Shown here piece by piece: positions 1-11,400 of a stretch of DNA of 64,000 nucleotides (positions are counted from its first letter, which is position 1; every line of letters starts with the position of its first letter). The notes under the pieces were generated by a model, which was not told the DNA's origin, made no database searches, and saw only the letters and a program-made list of their open reading frames with translations. The translations under genes were made by a program, and so were the position numbers. Source of the DNA: Tachypleus tridentatus (taxonomy: Eukaryota > Arthropoda > Merostomata > Xiphosura > Limulidae); the NCBI RefSeq assembly GCF_004210375.1, contig NC_134831.1:45046035-45110034 (forward strand), read 5' to 3'.

Positions 1-128
1 TGGTTGGTTGTTGTTGTTAAACAAAAGGCTACACAAAGAGCTGTCTGTGTTCTGCCCACCATGCATATCGAAACCCGGTTTCTAGCGGTGTAGCTCCGGA
101 AACCTCGCTGTGCCACTGGAGAAGCAAA
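1..128 (-). repeat. SINE family B (tRNA-derived), edge copy
   Basis: A short tRNA-derived SINE read on the minus strand, cut by the window edge. The diagnostic parts are the B-box region seen in reverse as ATCGAAACCCGG, the segment TCTGTGTTCTGCCCACCA, and the T/G-rich run at the left edge that is the reverse of the CAA-rich tail. The head ends near the GTGCCACTGGAG at the right. The same family recurs at about ten other places in the window. Confidence 0.8.
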
Positions 129-576
129 AATGTATCGGCAACACAAAGTTCTAATAAAACGTAAATAATATCTTTAGATTCTTCTAATATTCTCTGTAAA
201 TATGATCTTCATTGGTAAAAAAAACAAAAAACACCTTCTAAGTAAACACAGGATGTCCTGAACTATTTCTAAAATCGCCTGTAAAAGATATATTTTCAAC
301 AAAGCTGCAAATAAACACACAAATCTGGAATCTTGGCGATACAGTCTATCTATAATAATGAAAAAAAAATTGCGTTGTGTAAGCAAAAAAATGACTGACA
401 AGTGAGAACTACTGTGAGGCGTATGAGGTCAATAAAATTAATGCCTATTATCTGTCAAGAATAAATTTTAAGAGTGGATATTAGCGAGGTTGAAATCGAT
501 ACATTAATTAAAGGTATGACAGCCATCAACGTAGGAAATTAATGGTGTCAGTTTGTTGTGTTATAATTTGAATTAT
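129..576. other. AT-rich intergenic or intronic DNA, nothing recognised
   Basis: No open frame with recognisable protein similarity and no clear repeat were seen here. Confidence 0.5.
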
Positions 577-818
577 ACAGGGTGTTCGGAAAGTCACTGT
601 GCACTTATATATTTATTAACAGACATGTTTCAATATAGAATACAGGAGGTAAATATGAATGACAATTATAAACAATTTGAAAGTGAACCCCGTTAGCATC
701 AATACAGGCCTGGATCCTTCTTATTTTCTTTCTAAACACCGCTATCAGTTGCTGGCTTGAAATAGACTGAATAAAATATGATTACAAAACTGCACAGTGA
801 CTTTCCGAACACCCTGTA
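576..818. mobile_element. Tc/mariner-type MITE, about 240 bp
   Basis: The ends are 26-bp inverted repeats: CAGGGTGTTCGGAAAGTCAC... at 578-603 and its reverse complement at 791-816. They are flanked by TA on both sides (576-577 and 817-818), the target-site duplication of Tc1/mariner elements. The interior has no intact frame, so this is a non-autonomous element that would depend on a transposase from elsewhere. The two inverted repeats appear identical by eye, suggesting a fairly recent insertion. Confidence 0.85.
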
Positions 819-1637
819 GAATACTATGTCCGAACCAATCTGGAACTACTTAGACAACATAAATACATACGGAAAAAATCTTTGATAATTCATATAATGG
901 ACTAAGGAAAGTTCTGGAAAGTTAATCTCAAGCTTAATTCCAATAAAAATAGGAATTATTCCATCAACAGATGAGTTTTCTTGGACACGTATTCAGCAGA
1001 GAGAGAGAGAATGTATACAAACCAACTGAAGACTGACTTCATCCAGAACTGACCGACCAAAGAACCTAAGTAAGGTAAGAAAATATTTTTTGGACTGTGC
1101 TCTTACAAGCATAGTTTTGTAAAATCATCCTCTGACGTATCTCGCTTTTTACACAGATCACTTGAACAGCTAAATGTGTTTTGTTGGGCTTTTGGTCACG
1201 AACAAAAATTCAACAAACTTTAGAAGGAACGGAACGCAACTCCTGTATTAGTGTACCCGACTCTGGAAGCTAATTTTAGACAAAGAATCAAGTAATTTTG
1301 CATTGGGAGCAAAGAAGTCACAAGTATAACACGAAAATCAATATCATGGTTGCATATTATAGCACGGCAACGAATATTGAAGAAAATAGTTACTCTGTAA
1401 CTTGATAAGGGTTCTGTGTGTTGTCATTTCTATCATTACCTCTATGGACAAATGTTTACACTTTGGACAGATCTTGCACTACTGAAGTGGCTGATTAATT
1501 TTTGCAATCCAAAAAAAACCAAATAACAAAATGGTTTTGAAGGCTCCAGTAATACAACTGACTTGGTCATATCTATGAAACTGTTGACACAATATCTCAA
1601 ACACCATGTGTTACCGAAAAATATAAACACTATGAAA
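819..1637. other. No gene recognised
   Basis: AT-rich sequence without a convincing exon, RNA gene or repeat. Confidence 0.5.
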
Positions 1638-1776
1638 AGGGTTGTTTGTTTGTTGTTAAGCACAAAGTTACACAATGAGCTATCTGTGCTCTGCCCGAAA
1701 CGGGTATCGAAACCCAGTTTCTAGCGCTGTAAGTCTGCAGGCATACATACCGCTTCGCCTCTAGGGGGCTTGTGAA
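1638..1776 (-). repeat. SINE family B copy
   Basis: Near full-length reverse-oriented SINE B. It begins with the reversed tail GTTGTTTGTTTGTTGTTAAG, passes through CTATCTGTGCTCTGCCCG and the B-box region GGTATCGAAACCCAG, and ends with the head CCTCTAGGGGGC. Confidence 0.85.
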
Positions 1777-1984
1777 AAGTGAGAAGCACAAGAGTAAACC
1801 ACAGCATAGTCCAACATGTGACATTCATGAATGGTAATGAAAACTGATGTGTTCCAGCAATCAATTGAAATAGCCTCAAGTCAAAGATGTGAGTTTGAAA
1901 CCAATTATTTAGTGGATCAAAATCAAAGACGAAAGACCCTTGTAGCAAACAGTTGCTTTTTTACAATCTGAAAACAAATTTGTA

Positions 1985-2960
1985 TTGACACAGAGGAATT
2001 TATTATGCTTACAAAAGGGTTTGTTATATCAGAAATGGAAAGATACCAGTAGACAAAGACAACTGCTTCAGCTGGTATTTCACATTAAATACATTCTGAA
2101 GTTCTTTGCGGTAGGAAACGTAGGCGTTAAGACGCTGAGGCAAATAAGAGAATGCTTCTATTGGATTGAGTGCACGCCAAAGATGTGTAGGGAAATAATG
2201 TAAGCCATTTCAATTATTCCGCGAGTAAAGCACTCTACAACAGAAACACCTTTAGAAGTTACAGCAGTAATGTGTTGAAGCACCACTTGAGACAACTGAT
2301 TGTAAATACAAAAATAAATACATCAGAACTGTGACGGACTATTTCATGAAATGGCCAGAAAAATATCACTGTCCCTAACCAGGGAGCAAAACCTCTAGCA
2401 AAAAAACTCATCAATGAAATCATTTTAAGACTTGACGTGTCTATGGAAGTCCACTAAGATCAGAGATAGAATTTTGAAACATTCATGTTGTGGAAATGTG
2501 TCAACTCCTTGAGATAAAACCAGGAAAACAATTCTTCAATCTTCTTCTGACAGCATGTTGTAGAGATACAACCACATTAAGCAGTTTACGAGGATGAAAA
2601 TTAGCACAATGTTTAGAAGAGAATTTATAGTACTAGTAGATTTGTTGTACTCGAAACTAGTAGATAACCACCCAAGTCTTACAGAGAATATTTAGGGAAA
2701 TTAAGGAACACAATGGGCGTCATTCATAACTTTGACCGAGAAAGACATATCAGCTAGTGACGAAATCAATGAAAAGTCACTGTGGTGTTAATGGTGACAA
2801 GATTGAATTTTATCTAGGTGTTACGATGTGGTTGTACAAATTATGCTGCAAGAAAGGACAAAGTTAAGAAGATGTTTGAATGGCCTATTTTTTACTGAAC
2901 ATATTCATTAATGTAATTTACAGAATCCAGAATAAGAGGCAATCCAAGCCAAAGATCATC
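1985..2960 (+). mobile_element. Decayed Ty3/Gypsy-like integrase remnant
   Basis: An open frame at 1985-2203 resembles the N-terminal zinc-binding part of a Ty3/Gypsy retrotransposon integrase. It shows a short 'LYQKWKD' strand, a 'VGVKTLRQIRECFYW' stretch matching the family pattern 'G..GV.KTL..(V/I)RE.FYW', then a cysteine pair. The histidine expected just before 'VGVKT' is Asn, so zinc binding is broken. Downstream, around 2322-2355, one frame reads 'YIRTVTDYFMKWPEKY', the start of the integrase core with its first catalytic Asp. Beyond that the frame is riddled with stops and I cannot trace the other catalytic residues. No LTRs were identified, so the element's real extent is unknown. Confidence 0.6.
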
Positions 2961-3343
2961 TGCTATGTTCCTCTTTGGAAGTACATCAGTGAAAGAATGG
3001 CCAAATGGATAGGCAGAAAAGAATTTGTTAGTGGAAAATCAAACTACTAACGAGCCCAGAGTATTAACAAGGATACAGTTACAAGGGTATTCACTCAAAC
3101 CTGCTCAAAAGAAAAACCGTGAGTGACAACAAGCCATACCATTTATGTGATAGCTTTCAGAAAAGAAAATCGCCCAAATGACTTGATAAATAGAAAATCT
3201 AGCATAAGCTTTTTGATTGTGATGGAAAGTTGTTATATGGTATGCGTTCAATGTCTAATTTTGATCTTACATCTTCATGGCATATTCATAGATTAATTAT
3301 TGGTAAAAGTTGGTGAAATGTACAGACAAGGAAACTGGAAATA

Positions 3344-4502
3344 TACTCTTCAAAAAAAGAAACGCAAAAGGCAAAATATGAGACAAATTGTTAACAAGTT
3401 TATTCCGGGTAGTTCTGTATGACATGTGTGAAACTTTGCACATTCACTGCTAAACATCCAAAGTTTGCAAAGGCGAAGTCCACGCTCACTAGGTGAAGTT
3501 TAACGTCACTCAACGTCAATAACGAGTATGCCCCCCGTGAGCATCAATAACTGCTTGGCATCTCCTGCCCATGGAAGCGATGAGATGACGAATCACATCC
3601 TGTGGAATGGCTGTCCACTCAGTCTGCAAAGCTGCTGCAAGCTGAGGTAGAGTCTGCGGTTGAGGTTGTCGCCATCGCAGACGTCGGTCCAACTCGTCCC
3701 AAAGATGTTCGATGGGGTTTTAATCTGGTGATCTGGAGGGCCAGGGAAGAACGTTGATATTGTGGTGTCTCAAGAAGACAGTGGTGAGTCGGGTTGTGTG
3801 AGGACGGGCGTTGTCATGTTGAAAAACGTCGTCGACGTTCACCATGATGGGTTGCACATGGGGCCTAAGAATCTCGTAGACGGTTGCGTACGGTCTGATC
3901 GGAAATCCTACGCAGCCCTGGTACGGTTGAGGCAGTAGACGTCGCAGTGGTGGTCCTATCCGGAAGGTGACGTAACCGGATGTTGCGATCTTGTGCGGGC
4001 GTGGTCACACGAGGTCTGCCAGATCGTGGACGGTCACGAGTTGATCCATGTTGTTGGTGACGATTCCATAGCCTTGTGATGGTGCTTGGGTGGACATTCA
4101 CAGCTCTGGCAACATCTGATCGAGATTCGCCTGCTTCCAAGCGACCAATGGCGTTGTTGTGTTGTGCTTCAGTCAGTGTTGGCGTAACTGTATTGCGTGT
4201 CGGTGGCTTAACATTAAGCTATGGAAGCCGAGAACCCGTCACTTTTATAGGGATTTTGCACATGTTGCACTTGTAAAACATGCAGATCTCTCAAACAAAT
4301 TTATTGGACACGCATTCGTTTTGGCGAAAAATCCGATGATTTCCTCCGTTTTCAAAGTGCACAACTTGTATTGTCATTTGGGTCTGACAATCAGTGCCTT
4401 AACACGTGTAACATCACATACTCTGAGCTTGTAACATTATTACATATATTTCTCTTTAAAATAACAAAAATATCCCTTTTGCGTTTCTTGTTTTGAAGAG
4501 TA
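3344..4502 (-). mobile_element. Internally deleted Tc1-like transposon
   Basis: Terminal inverted repeats begin CTCTTCAAAA(A/C)AAGAAACGC at 3346 and at the reverse of 4500, with TA on each side (3344-3345 and 4501-4502). Minus-strand coding begins near 4200 with two helix-turn-helix domains (residues such as 'SDVARAVNVHPSTITRLWNRH') and a 'RPRSGRPRVTT' GRPR-type hook. It then jumps near 3865 to the C-terminal half: 'VFQHDNARPH' with the second catalytic Asp, and 'PIEHLWDEL' with the catalytic Glu, 34 residues apart as in DD34E transposases. The middle of the catalytic domain, with the first Asp, is deleted. A further stop sits in the 'SPDLNPIE' motif (Leu codon to TAA). It cannot encode an active enzyme but keeps both ends. 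Confidence 0.9.
3865..4140 (-). pseudogene. Tc1-like transposase N-terminal DNA-binding fragment
   Basis: This 91-codon stretch is the surviving N-terminal part of the transposase in the element at 3344-4502. It has a paired-like HTH with an AVNVHPSTITRLW recognition helix, followed by a GRPR-like linker and the start of the second HTH (DQTVRNRLR). The frame stops exactly where the internal deletion joins the C-terminal part. The coding continues upstream of the first ATG, where 'TVTPTLTEAQHNNAIGRL' is readable, so the original start lay near 4200. Confidence 0.85.
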
Positions 4503-5389
4503 TATGTTTGTTTTGTATTTAAAGTGTGGGTGATATAACAGGAAATGGCTTAATTTAAAAGCGATTTATCGTTTAAATTGAGTGATATTTCTACTTTCAT
4601 AATAAATTTTACACACTTGGTTCTAGACTAGGTGGTTCCACATTACGCTTTACTTTGGGCTTACTATATCAATAGTCACTACACTTATAAGGTTTCACGG
4701 CCTCCTTGCACCTCCATTACTAAAATCATAATGGCCAGATAGTAATCGACCTATTCCACCTGGATAAATGCATGGTGGCTTTTATGACTCCTTCTACTTC
4801 AAGAAATCAAGTGTGACGTGATGTATCAGACATTGGCTTTTATATATGTTAGATATGCAGTACACTAGTATGGTATAGATATATTATTCTTAATAATGTG
4901 TGTTTTTACCAATTTACATTACATTACTGCTTTTCATAATGTTAACTTACAGGATTTTTTCTGACATAAACCTGGATTTCACTTCATTTAATCCTTGGTC
5001 TTTCTAACACAGTAACATTTATAACCGTTTGATGATTCGTGTTGGAAAAATATATAAACAGAGAACACCCTTATCTATTGCTGTTTGACTCCCAAGCAAG
5101 GAGTGAAAGGTTAAATAAACTTCAATTGAATCTTTATTATTTTATTTTCAATTAAACATATACTGTTATAAGTGACTGTTTTAATACCGATGAAAATGTT
5201 AAGTGTACTTTCCCTCACCAGACTGCGTTTCGATTGCTTATTATTCTGAACATTCTATTACAATCATGTAAAGTCAAAATAAGTTTATATATAATACTTA
5301 TGAAAAGTAATTTGATACAATGTCAGATACTTACCTAGTAACTGTACATAGCACTCATTACTGGTGTAAGAAACATATAAAGACCTTAC
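4503..5389. other. Possible peroxidase intron or flank, nothing recognised
   Basis: AT-rich sequence downstream of the last visible peroxidase exon. A following exon, expected to start in phase 0 with a Val-Arg-Ser-like stretch, was not found here. Confidence 0.4.
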
Positions 5390-5490
5390 AAACTCCATAC
5401 AACCTCCTTCCGTGTACTTGGGATCTTGGAACACCACATAGATGGGGTAGCATTCCTTGTGAGGGTTGTACACGCCACAACACTTTGGAG
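5390..5490 (-). CDS. Heme peroxidase exon, Cys-rich 'CC..HKECYPI' segment
   Basis: The acceptor is tttacaaatag before 5490; the preferred donor is TTT|gtaagg after 5390. The 101-nt exon starts with two bases completing a Thr codon from the upstream exon and encodes a Cys-Cys pair, 'NPHKECYPI' and 'CMEF'. These match the region after the distal histidine, where invertebrate peroxidases have 'CC...HPECFPI...DP.Y...CMEFVRS'. An alternative end a few bases later would include Val but uses a poor donor. The exon ends in phase 0. Confidence 0.8.
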
Positions 5491-8400
5491 CTATTTGTAA
5501 AAGACATTTTATTGATTATTCAGTTCATCAGCTTACTAACTATCAAAATTTTTTATTCCTACATATGACTAGCACTTTTAACTATTCATGAGCTTATAAC
5601 TTAAATATTCAAAGTATGAGCCTGGTTGATTGGTTACAGACCAGACTTTCTTAAGTGTCCAATTTTTCAATATGAAAATATTGAACAAATCTTGTCTATA
5701 AGTATGATTTAAACAGTTCTTGAAAATGTAACTTCTGAAAAATGTTGAGGCAAACATGTTAACATTTTTATAGTAGACAAAAAATTATAAAAATACCTCA
5801 GACATTGTGCCAGATAAATAAATACAGAAATTAACAATTAAGCTGTCTATTAGTTTCCCTTGAAAAACAGTGGGAATTCTAATTCAATTAATTGTCCACA
5901 ATCCTTACCAAAATATATCTTGATACACTATTGTTGTGGTATGATCATATCAAGTTATATGCTTCACGGATTTGTTGTAGCCTCCAATATTTTTTACTCA
6001 AAAATTTGTAATTGCTACCTTGAAAATAAACACTCGTATGGGAAAACATATGGTTACGGCTGAATGTTATTTTAGATATATTTCTAGTCAATTGGAAAGT
6101 TTGTTTCAGTTAGCTGTCCCCATTCCTTACTAATAGAGTTCTTTCCACTTCGGGAAAAAAGTAAAAAAATATTTTCTCTTGCTATGGTTTTGTAATGTTA
6201 GTTTGTTCAGAAGCGTGACCTTTAACCACCAGTAACAATATTTAAAATTACTCATATTCCAGTTAGTTGCCATGTAGAAATTAGTGTTAGTAATGCAATA
6301 ATGAAGGTGTAATATTCTGTGATAAGATGTCTTGGAGTTTAAATTAGCGTTAATAATGCAAAAATGAAGGCATAAGATCCTGTGATGAGATGTTTTGGAA
6401 TTGTTAAGTAATTTAACATTTTGACTTTGTTTTATTTGTATAAAAAGAAAAGGGAAGAGAGTTAATCAAAATTAGACGTTACTTATCGGTTAGTGTGCCA
6501 GTTGGCGGATATGAAAGTCCAAAGTTCGGGGCGTGATATGCCGATGTTTGTGCTCCAAAGTTCAGTTCTGTGAAGTGTTAAGTGATTATGACAATAAATA
6601 TTGCTTTTCGGTTTAGAATTGCTGTATAGGTGTCTCTGAATGGCAGACCTTCCCCTGGTAATGATTTCTAAATCGGTAGTAGCTGTGCTTGAAGATTGAG
6701 GTTCTGACTTGACCATTTAGCTTACATATCGCCCGGCATGGCCTAGCGCGTAAGGCGTGCGACTCGTAATCCGAGGGTCGCGGGTTCGCGCCCGCGTCGC
6801 GCTAAACATGCTCGCCCTCCCAGCCGTGGGGGCGTTATAATGTGACGGTCAATCCCACTATTCGTTGGTAAAAGAGTAGCCCAAGAGTTGGCGGTGGGTG
6901 GTGATGACTAGCTGCCTTCCCTCTAGTCTTACACTGCTAAATTAGGGACGGCTAGCACAGATAGCCCTCGAGTAGCTTTGTGCGAAATTCCAAAACAAAC
7001 AAAACAAACAGACAATTAGGTTGCAAGAGATTTTACTTATACTAAGTTAAGCTGGGCACTTTAACAATCCTGGACTTTATGATGCGAGTATTCATAATTG
7101 TTCACAAAACTGTACTTCACAGTTTGAGTGAGGCTGTGTTTTAAGGGAAACAGCCAAATCCCTTCTTTCAGTCAAATAAGAATAGCCGGAGTAATAGCGG
7201 TAATTATTGTTGATTAGATGCCTTCCCTATAGTTTATTAATTTAAAATTAAGAATGGTTGTGCACAGGTTGCACTTGTGTAGCTTTGCGCAAACGTTCGA
7301 AAACCATCTAACTAAAAAACAAGCCAGCAGACGAAACCAAGTTTTTACTGTGAAAAATCAACTTTAAAGTTAAAGAAGTCTTAATTTTCTATTACTTGAT
7401 TTCTCGCTATATTATTCAGAAATGTATCTCTTAATAAGACTTAAGTCTAAATGTCAATTTATTGATGTAGAATTTTATGACTCTACTGAAGTTAGCAATA
7501 TTGCAAGATATGATATTATAAATTTCACATTTCCGACGTATAAGAACAATTACAATAAAGATGAGCAAGATTACTTATAAGTTCCTAAAATGTGAAGGAA
7601 AAACTTCTATGTTGACCAGTACAAGGGCAAAATGAACAGGTCAGGGAAACGTATGTAACTGTATTTATTTTTGTACAGATCGGGGGGAGGGGTGGCATCA
7701 AGTCAGCAGCACTCGCCGCTATGAGGAACCTGTTTTTCTGAACCAAACAACGAGACTTACTATGACTTTTATAATAGGTTTACAACTGGAAATGCAAAGT
7801 ACTTTAACTATATTACACAACGGACTCTGAATGTTTGTTTATTTGGTTGTGTTTTTTTTTATTTCGCGCAAAGCTACACGAGAGCTATCTGCACCAGCCG
7901 TCTCTAACTTAGTTGTGTAAAACTAAAAGGGAAACAGCTATTCATCACCACCCACTGCCAACGCTTGAGCTACTCTTCTACCGACTGATAGTGGGATTGA
8001 TTATTACATTATAAGGCCCCTACGGCTGGAAGGGCAAGCATGTTTGGTGTGACAGGCTTTCGAACTCATGACCTTCACATTGTGAGCCGATCTCCCTAGC
8101 CACCTGGTCAAGCTGGGCCAACGAGCCGTGGAATCGTCACTAATAAGCCAAACACGATAGCCACTAGGTCACAAGAGACTCAAATTAAGTAAATGAAGTT
8201 TAATTAATTCTGCTTTAAGAAATGGTGATACTCTAAGAGAAATAAAAAAGAAAAAAGAAAAGATGAACGCATTTATAATCAGAAGTGAACCTGGATTACT
8301 CCTTTATCATTCATTTCGTTATTGAAATTTTGTTTGGTTTGGTTTGTTTTGAATTTCGCGCAGAGCTACACCAGGGCTATCTGTGCTAGCCGTCCCTAAT

Positions 8401-11400
8401 TTTGCAGTGTAAGGCTAGAGGGAAGGCAGCTAGTCATCACCACCCACCGCTAACTCTTGGGCTACTCTTTTAACCAACGAATAGTGGCATTTACTGCACA
8501 TTATATCGCACACATGGCTGAAAGGATGAGCATATTTGAAATTTGGTCGATTGATTGATTATTTGGAATTAAGCTCACAGCTACACAAAGGGCTATCTGT
8601 GTTCTTTTCACCACGGGTATCGAAACCCGGTTTCTAACTGTGTGAGGTCACAGACATACAGCTGGATCACTGGGGTTGAAATTAGGTTTATTAGCAGGTA
8701 TACACTCACTCTTGTGTATAACGCCATGTTGTGTAGTAACTTCTTCTTGATATGGCGGAATCAAACTCATATCATGGGAAAGGAACTGAGAGAAATGCGC
8801 AACCATGGCAGTTGCACCTTCATAAGAATTTTCTTGAGAATGACCAACAGTTCCAGTTATAATCAGACTGATGAAGCGAGGGTTAGGAAGCTCATCTCCG
8901 TCTTGAGAACGACGAGGCTCTTCTACGCCTAGATACAAAACATAAATGAAATAAAATTAAAATTAAAAGGCCTTAATTTCGTAATTAATTAATGACATGG
9001 AATAACACAAAGCAGTAGGTAGTATATAATATCATTTTTTCAGCTTCAGTGAATTAATAATCCGAAAAAATGTAAATAATCTGCGTATGATCTAAAAAAT
9101 TGACACGTTAAACTTTGTAACCTTCTAATCTTTAGAAGGTTTTATTTTTTCAGTTTTTTTCAATAATAAACTATTTCTTTTGAAATTTAATTACATGGTG
9201 CAAATGTATAAATCATAATGTTGAAACTTCTTTCAAATTTCTCACATTTCTCGATTTTATTATTTCATGAAGTTTTTCTTTTTCCGTTTTATATTTTAAT
9301 TATGACTTTAAAATCACGTTTTGTGAAGACCTACAACATTTATTTGATATTCATTCTAAGTTAGCTGATATAAAGCTGAAAAGAGTAGGAACCAAATTAT
9401 ATTGTGAACATTAATATGAAAAAAAATTGAAACCTGTTTGTCTATAGCTTTAAACAAAGCCTTTCAATGGCTCTAAATCTCTTTAAAACACAGTCGTTAT
9501 ATTTTATCCAAAAAGTTTTCTGCCTGATCAACAATACTTTTATACATTTTGAATGTTAAAATCTGGGATTCGATTCCACGAAGTGGTCAGAATGCAAATG
9601 ATCTACTAAATAGCTCCTCGTTGAAAAAAACAACTTATTTCAATTAACGGGACATAATTTTTGGAAGTAATAATCTCAGGACGAAAATAATTAACAATCA
9701 GAGAATAAACTTGGTAACAACAAATACTTAAATGAATTGAATACAAATATTTGTAAAAATTACATTGTTTGAGTGACTAAAAATAATTACCACGGTAGTC
9801 TGATTATAGGAAAGCTATTGTAGCAGCTCTAACAATACGAATAATAAACTTCACAAAATACTTCTTACTACCACAATACCATGATTATGGCAAAGCTATT
9901 CTATCATTTCCAACAATAGAAGTATTAAACATAATTATACACAATCACAACAAACTTGGCTGTAATCCTATTATAGTAATGATATTAGACCGGTTCTAAC
10001 ATGATAAAGAACTAGTACCGTCTGCATAATCCGGTGGTAGCAGTCGTTTTAGTCCTATGTTAGTAGCGCCCCAACAGAAATGATGGAGGTTATTACACGT
10101 GCCATCCATCGTTCGATACTGAGATCCAGAGTCGCAATAAACCTGAGGTTGAGGGGGCCGTTTATAGCCGTAGGGATCTAATTCTGCATACAGCTGAGAT
10201 TCAGAAAAGCTTATGAGTTCCCTCAGCGAATAGCTTTTCATCCTGAAATGCCACAAAAATGCGTTCAAGTTCAGAGACTTTTTATCATAAAGGAGGACAG
10301 AATTTAGGGATTATGAACATCATTCAGACTTTAGTAAGCCACTTACCTGTTCACAAAGAGTGATGCGAACAACAAAATAGAGGTAAAAATTTATATATTT
10401 CATCAACAATACATCAAATACCGAAGAAACTTTTACAGATTGAAAAAATATCGATATTTTATTAGAAGCTTTCATATTCTCATAGCAGTAATTTTCATTT
10501 TCAACCTTCAATTGAGGTACCTTTTATTTTATAGGAAAACCTTTTCAAATTCTAAGGAAATATTCACGTTATTAGCAAAGAAATTGTAATAGTTTCATTA
10601 GGAGAAGTTTGCAGTTTCTTTAGATACCGTCTTCAGGGCCCGGCATGGCCAGGTTGTTAAGACATTCGACTCGTAATTCGAGGGTCGCGGGTTCGAATCC
10701 CCGCCATATGCTTGCTCCTTCAGCCAAGGGAGCGATATAATGTGACGGTTAATCCCACTATTCGTTGATCAAAGAATAGCCCAAAAGTTGGCAGTGGGTG
10801 GTGATGACTAGTTGCCTTCCTTGTAGTCTTACACTGCTAAATTAGGGACGGCTAATACAGATAGCCTTCGTGTAGCTTTGCGCGAAATTTTAAACAAACC
10901 AGAACTGTTTTCAGATTTCTGACGTAGAGAAATGATATACTCACTATCTTATTAAAGAAGTCTCCAATGTCTTTAAAAACTACAGAACATTCCAGTAAAG
11001 TATCTACTCACATTTGGAACTGCAACAAACTTACATTCTGGATTTTGCTGTTTTAATTCTAGCTTATGGCTGGTAATCTTGGGACTTGTTTGCATGTTTG
11101 TTTTTGAACTTTCCTCAAAGCTACACGTGGGATGTCTGAGAGACTCGTCTCTAATTTAGTAGTGCAAGGCCATAGGAAAGGTTGCCAGTCATCACCACGC
11201 AATGCCAACTCTCGGGCTACTCTTTTTACTAGCTAATAGTGGGATTAAGCGTAACATTATAATGCCTCCACGTCTAAAAGGGCGACATGTTTGGTGTGAC
11301 GGGGATTCGAACCTGTGACTCACAGATTGCGAGATGAGTGCCCTAACCACCTGGCCAATCTTTGGACTCTCGCCAACCTTTAGTTGTTTTCAAGCACCAG

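Noticed and set aside
174-401. 75-codon hydrophobic open stretch, minus strand
   Set aside because: Low-complexity AT-rich sequence, no recognised domain or splice signals.
6731-6830. tRNA-like sequences with B boxes, also near 10636, 34431 and 35659
   Set aside because: They are the heads of SINE A, each followed by the same body and tail, not functional tRNA genes.
8642-8932. Plus-strand 96-codon frame
   Set aside because: Antisense to the peroxidase exon at 8710-8928 and the SINE B beside it.
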